The notes beneath the pieces were generated by a model, which saw only the letters and a program-made list of their open reading frames with translations, did not search any database and was not told where the DNA came from. Of a stretch of 64,000 bases of DNA, positions 11,837 through 19,815 are shown piece after piece. Source of the DNA: Globodera rostochiensis (taxonomy: Eukaryota; Nematoda; Chromadorea; Rhabditida; Heteroderidae); NCBI GenBank assembly GCA_018350325.1, contig JAEVLN010000033.1, forward strand, positions 533,962 through 597,961. Direction: 5' to 3'. The position numbers were made by a program, and so were the translations under genes. Each line of letters starts with the position of its first letter. The stretch's first letter is position 1.

Positions 11837-14504
11837 TCACTTTCTCTCATTGGCTAAGTTGAATTTGAATTCTTTCGATCCAAAGTTCGCTTCAATTTTG
11901 TCGGTAATATTTTTCAGCGAAACGCATGGATACCAATTGTCGGCGGCAGAATGGACAAACGAATCGGTAAATTCTGCAAAATCAAACAATAAAAACGCAT
12001 AAATTAGTTAGATAACAATTTACAATTTAGTGTATTTCTTAAAAGTGAATTTCTCTTTAATTTTTAACATTTTTATTTCTCACCCAAACGCCGTTTGTTC
12101 AATGTGTAGAATTTGGTTTTTTTTGCCAAATTTAGGCCGCATCCGATGACGACGCCGGCACCAATAGGTCCGAACTCTCGAAGAAATTGCGTTTTGTCTG
12201 TACAAAGTCCAATTGAAACAATGCTAAATATAATCATACTTCAATGTTTTATAATATACTAGTTACCTTCCTTTCGCTAATATTTCTACTTCGAAGAAGA
12301 AAATGCCGGAATTAATTTTTGGAATTGGCCCAACAGCTAAAACAGTGCGATTCACTGAAAAGAAGTTAAATCAAAATTTTGTGATCTCTTTATATAAACC
12401 TTTTTAAAATTACTTTAACAGAACAATGTTTACCCAATTCCCCTTCAATAAACTGGACAATCAAGGGTTCGTGCAATGGTCTGGTAATAAAGCGCGCAGG
12501 ACTCGGGGGACATGGAGCCCATTGATTGTCAGGGGTTAGCCCTAATAATTGTATTTATTATTTCATGGAAACACGTACTTTTTGCTTACCAAAATGATAT
12601 TCAGATGACGAAAATAAAACTGACTAGGGATTTATTCATTTTATTATAAAAATTAAACTTTTTTTTCTTCCGAAAATCCTTGTTAATTGGAGAGCTTAAA
12701 TGATGTTCCTAAGCTTAAATTAATTTATAGACAATTATTATTTCGCAGTGTTACCTGCGTTTGTTTCAGCATTGCCAGGAATGAGTTTTGTGTTGGTTTG
12801 TGGCGATGCATCTGAATTCTCACGTGAGTAAGTTAAGTTAAATATTTCGATATTTACATACATTTTTGTTAGTCACCACTAGTGTTCGGCACGATACGAT
12901 ATTTCGATATAAATATCGCGATATAACGCGATATTTGTATCGAAATATAGTATCGGAGAAAAACTATTAATTCGATTTTTCGATACCGATATTTATCAAA
13001 ATATCGTATCGAAAAGATGCGATATTTTATCGCGTTTGTTCACTCAAAAAATGTATCACAATTATAATGGACATATTGATTTACTTGAATTTTCTTTGAG
13101 ACGAACTTTTTGACAAAAAATTACAGTCCCTTTTTAGTGATATCACCCAATTAAATCAATGGTTTAGTGGTTTGTCTTTTTGACAAGTTGGATGTTGCTA
13201 CTGGGTTCGAACCCGCTTGAGTGGCTCCCGGAAAATGCGTCAGTGGAAAATGCGTCAGTGATTATTAAATGTTCATGCAAAACATGTTTCTGGAGGTTTT
13301 TGGGGTCTAAAAATCCGATTCTGACCTCTGTTACAACCAATTCCCAACCCCGAACCAGAATCCGAACATTTGGTCAAAAATTTAAATTTCCAAAAATCAA
13401 GTTTGGCGGCTAACTCGTCCAAAGCCCACCACGATTGCCGATTCGGTCCAGTACTGGACTTAGGCCTAGCTTAGGCCTAAGCCAACCTGGCTTGGGGTTT
13501 GTTAGGCTTAGGCTTAAGCCAACCTGGCTTGGGGTTTGTTAGGCTTAGACCCAAGCCTAAGCATAGCTTAACCCTAAGCATAGCGTAAGCCTAGCTTAGG
13601 CTTAGCCCAAGACGTTAGGAGATTCGGGAAGTTTTGACTTGGGTGGGATTCGAGACACTTTACAACGAAAGTAATAATCGAATTCATACTTTTGAATGAT
13701 TTTGAGACCAAAATGGATTTTTGTAAAATTTGGAATTTTGAAAATTGTTCGAATTTGGTTCGAGGCTCGAAATCGGCAGAAATGAATGTTAGAATTGTAG
13801 TCTAAGCCCTAAGCTCCGATAAAAACACTTTTTTCTCGACTTTTAATAATCACTGACGCATTTTCCGGTCACCGCTAAATTTTTTTTTAGAAAATTCATC
13901 GCATCTTTTTGAATTTTTGCTTTAAATTTCTTAACAAAGGTTGCCAATTTTTTAAAAATCCCTCCGGCGGCGCCTATTTTCACCGCCGGACATCCTCCGC
14001 GCTCATATAAACCAAATTTTTTTTGAAAAATTTCCGAAATTACGAAGCAAAATGCTTAATTGTGTGTATGACGTTTTTTGCATATTGGTTCAAAAAAAAA
14101 TTTGCGAAAAAATATCGCGATATATCGGGGTTTTTTCGACGATATTTTATCGAAATATCGTATCGAAAAAATCTATTAATTCGATATTAATCTAAAAATA
14201 AATAGGCAATTATTATTTTTCAGTGTTACCTGTGTTTGGTTCAGCTTTTCCAGAACTGGATGGTCCTTTTCCGAGTTTGGTGTTTGTGTTTGGCGGCGGC
14301 GAAGCATCTGAATTCTCTACGTGAGTAAGTTAAGTTAAATATTTCGATATTTACATAAATTTTTGTTAGTCACCCCACACACTGAAAGAGATAAAATATT
14401 GCGCCAAAATTTTAATATTCAATGAATTTTTTCTGACCCGTCTCCAACAGAGTGGAAGCGGCCACAAGCAAGCAAATTGCGGCCAAGAAGAGAAAGGTGG
14501 GCAT
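11837..14504 (-). CDS. Secreted SPRY protein, SPRYSEC-like effector candidate
   Basis: Six exons join in phase on the minus strand: 14438-14504, 14230-14316, 12434-12541, 12267-12354, 12084-12223, 11837-11973 (208 aa). Exon 1 encodes a signal peptide (MPTFLFLAAICLLVAAS). Exon 2 is a Ser/Pro/Asn-rich linker. The other four exons match the SPRY exon phases seen elsewhere in this window, with WAPCPPSP, VGPIPKINSGIFFFEVEIL, IGCGLNLAKKTKFYTLN and KIEANFGSKEFKF. The third SPRY exon is shorter than in the relatives and lacks the GTYGYES...FWGH part. Signal peptide plus SPRY is the SPRYSEC architecture of potato cyst nematodes, which are secreted from the dorsal gland and in some cases suppress or trigger plant immunity. 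Exon 2 and its flanks are duplicated at about 12717-12880 with a damaged acceptor; the 1.4-kb intron between carries transposon DNA. The promoter has a TATA box at 14562-14570. Confidence 0.75.
13160..13222 (+). other. tRNA-like Pol III promoter remnant (SINE-like)
   Basis: TGGTTTAGTGG resembles a tRNA A box and GGGTTCGAACCCG, about 35 bp downstream, is a near-ideal B box. The cloverleaf is imperfect (T stem only partly paired), so this is probably a tRNA-derived SINE head or a decayed tRNA rather than a working tRNA. Confidence 0.35.
13223..13872. mobile_element. Non-autonomous relative of the MULE at 22289
   Basis: The left end is GGCTCCCGGAAAATGCGTCAG, with the 15-mer GGAAAATGCGTCAGT repeated and followed by GATTATTAA. 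The right end is its inverse (TTAATAATCACTGACGCATTTTCCGG). The GGCTCCCGGAAAATGCG start is identical to the left end of the full MULE at 22289. Possible imperfect 9-bp target duplications are CGCTTGAGT at 13214-13222 and CGCTAAATT at 13873-13881 (6 of 9 match). There is no transposase, so it would be mobilised in trans. Confidence 0.5.
13445..13612. repeat. TTAGGC-rich tandem and palindromic repeat
   Basis: A unit of about 38 bp (CCAACCTGGCTTGGGGTTTG between TTAGGCTTA words) occurs twice in tandem, surrounded by TTAGGC, GCCTAA and AAGCCTAGCTTAGGC words in both orientations. TTAGGC is the canonical nematode telomere repeat, but here the words are scattered and interrupted, so this is at most a degenerate interstitial telomere-like patch inside the MITE. 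Confidence 0.45.
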
Positions 14505-14930
14505 TTTGAGGCAATAAAAATGAAATAGTTTTGAATGATGGCTATTTGCTGCATGCCACCGCTTTTATACGCCTTTAATCGCAGGCTTAGAAGGCCTTTG
14601 TTTCAAAATAGCATTGCCAACGAAGAGAGTGGAGGGGACGCGAGAAAATGCGTTGGCATTTACGAAAAGATTGCCTTATCCAACAAAGAATATGCAAGAA
14701 ATGTCGTGGCATTTGGGGCCCCCCCCGTTTATGCCAATTTTTTGGGGGGGGGGGGGGTTGAAGCATTACGGCCAATGTATTGTATGGAAAAAGCGCCCCT
14801 AGGCAGAGTAAATGGCCAAAGAAGCAGAGATATTGGTCGATAAATCTGGATTGCACTTTGCATATCACAGGGGCTGCTTTAAGCGGGTGAGGTGACGTGG
14901 AACTTTTGGGCATCCTCTAAATTTCTATTT
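14505..14930 (-). promoter_or_regulatory. Promoter of the secreted SPRY gene, TATA box and ATGCCA sites
   Basis: Reading on the minus strand, GTATAAAAG (14562-14570) lies about 60 bp before the start codon at 14504. ATGCCA hexamers (either strand) are at 14553-14558, 14654-14659, 14707-14712 and 14731-14736. ATGCCA is the 'DOG box' reported to be enriched upstream of dorsal-gland effectors in G. rostochiensis. The whole stretch, including a C-run of about 15, is repeated with high similarity at 51310-51716 (plus), and its core again at 16045-16190 (plus). Conservation of a promoter over three loci supports function, though duplication alone could also explain it. Confidence 0.6.
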
Positions 14931-15282
14931 TCGTGGCACATTTTACGAAACCCCAAAGGACCCATCCAACAGAAGCTTTTTCTAATGCCTGTCTGAAACG
15001 AAAGGCCCAGAATTAATTAAATTTATTCAAGTCCCGTCTTCTTGGCCTTGGAGTTCCGTCATAAATAACCAGACAGCTTGGCGCCGTGCCGTTTTGGCGC
15101 GGCAAATTTGACTCGGGTAGGGTTAACTTGGGCGCCGACAAGTTTAAAACATTTTATTAATTAAGAAAATCAAATAAATTAGCATTTTTCATAAACTCTT
15201 TATTGTTGAAGCTTCAACTTAAAAGGGGATATATGGAAATCGTTTCGTGCCAACTTGTCGCGCCGAATCATAACTTTTTTTT

Positions 15283-15360
15283 AGCTGTGGCGGGACAGGA
15301 GTGGCGGGACGGGAGTGGCGGGACGGGAGTGGCGGGACGGGAGTGGCGGGACGGTAGTGG
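15283..15360. repeat. 15-bp GTGGCGGGACGGGA tandem repeat
   Basis: About five head-to-tail copies of GTGGCGGGACGGGA(G), GC-rich in AT-rich surroundings. Open frames through it are Pro/Ser/Arg translations of the repeat and are not considered genes. Confidence 0.7.
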
Positions 15361-15394
15361 CTGAGAAGGGCCACAATCATGCGAATGCCAAATT

Positions 15395-15796
15395 AATTGT
15401 GAGGGTGTGGCATAAACAGCCCAGCTACCGACACATATAATCTGATCACACTTATTCTTTGCCCTGGGGCCAGCACCAATCATTGTCGCCGATCTCTTTT
15501 ATCCCAAGGGGCGGTTCCTCCCTCCGCTCAACTCTCACCTCCGTTCCCGACCCTTTTCATTCTACGCATATTGGCGGAGATGTGAACCTTACTTCCCCGC
15601 TCGATCAGGGAAGCTGTACGTCCCATTGTTGCCCCTATCTATCTCCCAGATAAAGACTACATTATCCCGGTCCGCGTACAAAAGGGGAACCGGGAGGGGA
15701 GTCCAGAGTGAGCCAATGCCACTACTTACTACGACAGCACTTTGTCATATAATTTTGTCGACGTACGATGTATAATGAAAATATAATAAAATAATC
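15395..15796 (+). mobile_element. Possible LTR-like insertion
   Basis: A GC-richer stretch begins near TGTGAGGGTGTGGCATAAAC and ends with an AATAAAATAAT tail. The 30-bp phrase GAGAAGGGCCACAATCATGC lies just before it (about 15363) and, with changes, just after it (about 15797), so the segment looks inserted at the beginning of the ATGCCA array. A solo LTR is possible, but I cannot define TG...CA ends or a 4-6 bp target duplication, and no retroelement protein is nearby. Confidence 0.28.
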
Positions 15797-16190
15797 GATG
15801 AGAAGGGCCAAAATCATGCCAATGCCCAAATTTGGGCTTTTCGCAAATGCCAAAAAAATTTGGGGTTTACGCAAATGCCAAAAAAAATTTGGGCTTTACG
15901 CAAATGCCAAAAATTTGGGCTTCATGCAAATGCCAAATTTGGGCTTCACGCAAATGTCAAAAATTTGGGCTTCATGCAAATGCCAAGTTTGGGCTTCACG
16001 CAAATGCCAAAAATTTGGGCTTCACGCAAATACCAACCAACAATGGCCTCACATCGCCTTCACTCTCTTCGTTTATAATGCTATTTCTAAGGCTTATCCA
16101 TCATCCTTCGATAAAATCACATTCTAAGCCAGCGATTGAAAGCCGTATAAAAGCGGTGGACAATGCAGCAAAAGCATCATTTAAACCTTT
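15797..16190 (+). promoter_or_regulatory. Tandem ATGCCA (DOG-box) array followed by a TATA promoter
   Basis: From about 15814 to 16036 a unit of about 27-30 bp, of the form GCAAATGCCAAAAATTTGGGCTTCAC, is repeated head to tail. It gives seven exact ATGCCA hexamers plus single-mismatch ATGTCA and ATACCA copies. About 110 bp downstream is GTATAAAAG (16145-16153), inside a block closely similar to the core promoters at 14505 (minus) and 51650 (plus), from CACTCTCTTCGTT to GCGGTGG..ATGCAGCAA. The signal-peptide exon that follows the other two copies is not present here; only a possible trace of exon 2 (CAGAGAATTCAT near 16249) is seen. It is either an orphan promoter or drives an unrecognised transcript. 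Confidence 0.55.
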
Positions 16191-17446
16191 TCTTTATTGT
16201 TATTAGAGCCCGTAATTTTGAAAATTCCTGGGCTGATAATTATTCACGCAGAGAATTCATATCATATTATTCCCATTCATAAAAAACTGTAAGATTGGCC
16301 CCGAAACTAAAACCGAGACAATATCCAAAAAGCCCGAGACTTTTCTCGAGTCGAGGACACCCGAGACGGATGATCTCGAGCATCACTACTGCTTGAGCAC
16401 CCGTTTTCGCCAGTGATTCTCCGAATTGAATTGAAAACTTAAAAAGGTCAAAAGTGAAAATTTATCGTCCAAAACGATTATAACTGCTTTATATTCCCTA
16501 CAAAACATTTTTCAGATGCGTGCATTACTTTAATTTGTTAACTCTAACATTCAGTTGCTTTCTAAACAATGGTTATTGCGTTAAGAGAAAGTTTAAGCTT
16601 GAAGAATTCAAATTAAATGCCATAGCCTTTGGTTGGACAGCATTATGATAAACAAAACAAAAAAATATTTGCGCCGCAAGAGTTGTTAAAGAAGTTGGAC
16701 GATATAGGATTCAAAATGTGCATACATACGCTGAAAAATTTCCTAACTATAATTGAGGTATCTTTGCTAAATACTTTGCTTAAAACAAAAACAGCTTTTG
16801 GATTAAGAGTAAATCAGTTTTTGAGTACTAATTTCTTTTTTCATGGTTTAGGCGGCTGCGCATCAAAAAAAGGTAAAAGCGCATGGACATCAAGGCGCGA
16901 TTCAGCCCCATTAAATTCATCCACTATCGGGATTTCTTTTTCTTGAAATTCCTTTCCCGACAATTTTATTTTACCGGTTTCTAATGTGGAGAATGAAAGT
17001 GATGAAGATTAAAACATTAATTAATAATGATTAGATAAAATTTTAAAAAATCCCGACCGATTTGGGTAAGTAACCCCGACCCCGACAGTCCCACCGCCGA
17101 AAAACCCCGAACCCCCGACTTCGGGGTGACAACGCCTATAAATGAATTCACATAAAATGGAACATTGCAACAAAATCTAATATAACTTTTGCCCCATTAA
17201 ATTCATCACAATAACTTTTTTGCCACCCCAAGCTGACGCGCATTCTTGGGATTTGCGCCTGCTGGCGCTGTCGGACCCTCAATTCACTAAATAAAATGGA
17301 AACACAAATTTTACAAATCAAACGAAACGAAACAGTTTAATTTTTTTATACAAAACAATGCTATCGATGAAATGTATTTCGATCAAATTGTCATCCTATG
17401 TAAATTTCGGGGGTTTTAATTTAAAAAGACTCTCCCAATGAGTCTA

Positions 17447-17509
17447 GGTAAATTGCTCTCCGACAATTTTCGGAAAATTGCTCTTTTTTCTCACAGAGAG
17501 CAATTTACC
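17447..17509. repeat. Perfect 14-bp inverted repeat (hairpin)
   Basis: GGTAAATTGCTCTC at 17447-17460 pairs perfectly with GAGAGCAATTTACC at 17496-17509. The spacer between also contains complementary words. It lies across a candidate splice donor (AGTCTAG/GTAAAT), so it could fold in an intron, or be a tiny inverted-repeat insertion. Confidence 0.55.
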
Positions 17510-17559
17510 GGCTCCCCTCCCAATTTTGTGTGCCAGTCTCATCAAATACCATTTACCAG

Positions 17560-17822
17560 GCTCATCGTCGTATTACGGTGGCGCAATGCCGTATCAGGAA
17601 GCCCCAATGCCGGGCACATCATCATTTTCAGCATTCCCATATCAGCCGTCCAATCAATCAGCCCCATTAAATTCATCCACTAACTTTGACATTCTACGAA
17701 TTTTTTTGGGGGAAAATTCGCAAGACAATGAGAGAGATCTTTATTCGGTGGTCAGGCCGAAAAAACCGAGCTCATCGAAAGGTAAAAGCGCAACGAAAAA
17801 AGGGAAAAAGCCGAGAAAATAG
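17560..17822 (+). CDS. Candidate exon, Ser/Tyr/Pro-rich, unknown
   Basis: After a good acceptor (TTTACCAG) an open frame encodes SSSYYGGAMPYQEAPMPG and a Ser/Pro-rich run, then a Lys-rich basic tail ending at 17822. Base composition is higher in G+C than the flanks, which is why I list it. No domain is recognised and no partner exon is certain; a possible upstream exon ends at the GTAAAT donor at 17448. It may equally be a fragment or chance. Confidence 0.22.
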
Positions 17823-18314
17823 AATTGTGCACAATGATCCAAAAGATTCCCGAAGATCATCATTTTCGATTACTCACTCACTGTTCTCAATTGTTATTCT
17901 GTTAAACTACTTTGTTGCTATTATTGTTTGGCATTTTGAGCTTCACTCTGCAAATGTTTGTAATACTTATACTTTCACTTGGATAGCCATGGTAAAAATC
18001 TGAAAACACCGAATACTTTGATTAGCTATAAACTAGAGATCAAAATTAAAAAAAAGCCCGGCTCGGCACCCTCGGTTTCGGGTCTCAGTAGTCTTGGTCT
18101 CGAGTCTTGAAGTAATGTCTCGATATTGAGTTCGCTGCTGTTCATTTCGCCTACAAGCCCATAAAGTGACATTTTGCTTATAAATTTAAAAATTTGATTT
18201 CGAGGACTATGTGCACCGTATTGGCCATACGGGAAGGGCGGGCAAAATCGGCCGGGCGAAACAAAGTGCAACAAATCAAGAGTGAAAATATATATATTTC
18301 TATGGCATAAAGTA

Positions 18315-18500
18315 GAGTAGGTCGGGACCGGGATCCCGACCGGGACCGGTCGGGAAATTCCCGGTTTTGGAATCCCGGTCCTGGTTTTTGTAAAAGCGAA
18401 ATCCCGATCCCGGTCCCGATCCCAGGTTTCTGAAAAATCGGAATCCCGGATACCGTCCCGGTCGGACCGGGACTAACCGGGAAAAATACACCCCTAAGAA
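18315..18500. repeat. GGGACCGGGATCCCG-rich dispersed repeat
   Basis: Overlapping palindromes of the type GACCGGGATCCCG(A/G) are followed by ACACCCCTAAGAATAGGATTTTT. The last phrase also ends a different repeat at 36176, and a reverse version sits at 7385, so these patches probably share an end or an insertion preference. Minus-strand open frames here (Gly/Pro/Arg-rich) are repeat translations. Confidence 0.5.
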
Positions 18501-18565
18501 TAGGATTTTTGAGCGCATAATTCTTGGTGCAGTGGTGACTTTTTTCAAAGCCATAATAATTCGAA

Positions 18566-18731
18566 AGCGTACAATTAGTAAAAACTATCAACAAGCAAAA
18601 GCTAAGCGATTGGACAATTCAAATTAGTTAGGCTAAAGAAATCAAATTTTAAGCCTTACTGGCCATATCTTTTTTGAAATTTGTCCATGCCTAGCTTTTG
18701 CTTGTGATAGTTTCTACTAATTGTAAGCTTT
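18566..18731. repeat. Imperfect 38-bp inverted repeat, MITE-like
   Basis: TACAATTAGTAAAAACTATC...AAGCAAAAGCTAAGC at about 18568-18607 is the near-complement of GCCTAGCTTTTGCTTGTGATAGTTTCTACTAATTGTA at about 18692-18729. Total length is about 165 bp. A related one-sided copy is visible near 63810-63855. No clear target duplication. Confidence 0.5.
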
Positions 18732-18977
18732 TAATATCAAAAATCTTTGATTTTTATGCTAGAAAAATCATGCTAGACAGTGGGGCGCTATGAGAAAAAA
18801 GATATTCGTTTCTTCGGCAGTTGAAGAAAAAAAAGTTTGAGCATTATGCCAGAAAAATTATGCTAGACAATGGGGCGCTATAATGAAAAAGATAGTCGTT
18901 TTTCAGGAGCTGAAACAAAAAGTTAGTCGTGTTTCAGGAGGTTAAGGAAAAAAAAGATAGCCCGTTCTAGACTTTAT

Positions 18978-19324
18978 AAACATTTAGAACATACGCTGTT
19001 ATAAGTCCTGAATCCCGTTTTAGTTACATCGACCAAAGTGTCATCGAATTTCTCCAAAGCATCCAACGACTTTTTGGCTCCAAAGGCAGCAATCTTTTGT
19101 TTTTGACTGTAGTTAACCAAAACCGCAGCTGGGAGATCATTCGGCACCGAATTTGGCCTTTGATCAATGAAAACATTTGCGGCATTTATTTGTCTTCCTG
19201 CACACTCGACCGTTTGCGCCAATTCTCTCTGGCCGTTCTTCGCGATTGCCCAAAACTGCGAAGGATTTCGGAGTGGCAATTGACTAAAAAGTCGCACATA
19301 TCAAAATTTTCTTTGAAACTTTGA
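18978..19324 (+). pseudogene. Exon fragment, nematode F-box-like family
   Basis: An open frame of about 115 codons without a start codon. It carries YIDQSVIEFLQSIQRLFGS, then WEIIRHRIWPLINENICG and LDRLRQFSLAVLRDCPKLR. I recognise this pattern as one expanded in Globodera and often annotated with an F-box, but I cannot see the F-box itself here and the naming is from memory. The frame is open on both strands; I chose plus because of the conserved Trp/Leu/Cys pattern. A stop lies directly upstream (about 18975) and no flanking exons were found, so it is probably a fragment. Confidence 0.4.
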
Positions 19325-19384
19325 ACAGCAATGTGAACGCAACCGCCAATCTGTGTTTAAAAAAATGGCATAAAGGCGGGAATT

Positions 19385-19700
19385 TTTTGGTCCAATTTTC
19401 ATCAAAAATAAGGACAAATCAAAGAATTTGAACAATTTAGAACCCTTGATATGCATAGAGGCCTATTGCTTATGGAGAGCATTTATGTTCATATTCAAAT
19501 TTGTACACAGAAAAAAATTAAACATTCATTTGTCAGGCAGCAAAGGGAACTTTGCCTTTGCATTTATTTGAATTTGTTGGGCAAAACGCCCACCCACAAA
19601 ATGTTCATCCCACACAATCTTAAACAAACAAAGTCCAAAAAACACACTAAAGACCTCTCAAAATATAATTCAATAAACTTCTGTCCAAAGCTGTCACTAC
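19385..19700. repeat. Dispersed repeat with a conserved ~90-bp core, copy 1
   Basis: The core reads TCATTTGTCAGGCAGCAAAG, GGAACTTTGCCTTTGCATTT and ATTTGAATTTGTTGGGCAAA (adjacent segments, here about 19528-19590). Longer homologous flanks run from about 19385 (CAAATCAAAGAATTTGAACA) to 19700. Other copies are at 41388-41812 (+), 58930-59355 (inverted) and, core only, 53868-53965 (inverted). On the complementary strand the core can encode FCG.AFCPTNSN.CKGKVP. Confidence 0.65.
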
Positions 19701-19815
19701 TAGATTGTTTTAGCTAAACTATTTAATGGAGTAAAGCACGTTTATCGCTAACAAATGTTCAATTCATTGAATTCATTTTAACAGACAAAAACACTAACGC
19801 CATAATCTCATTTTA

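Larger units (their letters stand above)
12886..14195. repeat. ATATCG-rich palindromic repeats flanking a 1.1-kb insert
   Basis: Blocks at 12886-13035 and 14105-14195 consist of interleaved CGATATTTCGATA / TATCGAAATATCG palindromes, and both contain a CTATTAATTCGAT core. They flank the smaller MULE-like element at 13223-13872 inside the intron of the secreted SPRY gene, so the insertions look nested. The start resembles the ends of hAT-type MITEs with ...GATACGATATTTCGATA, but I cannot define exact termini or a target duplication. Confidence 0.4.
16191..18977. other. Mostly repeat-derived region, no firm gene
   Basis: Contains CGAGAC-rich sequence (16310-16385), a CCCGACC-rich patch (17045-17130), a hairpin (17447-17509), a GGGACCGGGATCCCG-rich patch (18315-18480), an inverted repeat (18566-18731) and a duplicated phrase of about 85 bp (CATGCTAGACAGTGGGGCGC and relatives) around 18755-18900. 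The phrase GCCCCATTAAATTCATCCAC occurs around 16902 and 17660, with a variant at 17193. Open frames exist but none has a recognisable domain. Confidence 0.4.

Noticed and set aside
14535..14913. Open frames of 62-108 codons on both strands, and equivalents at 51176-51634
   Set aside because: They cover the shared promoter region including a C run; conservation is at DNA level on both sides of the TATA box, not codon-like.
15798..16206. Three overlapping open frames with NAKFGLHANAK-type repeats
   Set aside because: All three frames are open because the ATGCCA array has a repeating unit; the DNA motif, not a protein, is the better explanation.
18178..18594. 138-codon minus-strand open frame
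   Set aside because: Mostly Gly/Pro/Arg from the GGGACCGGGATCCCG repeat; a dispersed repeat, not a gene.
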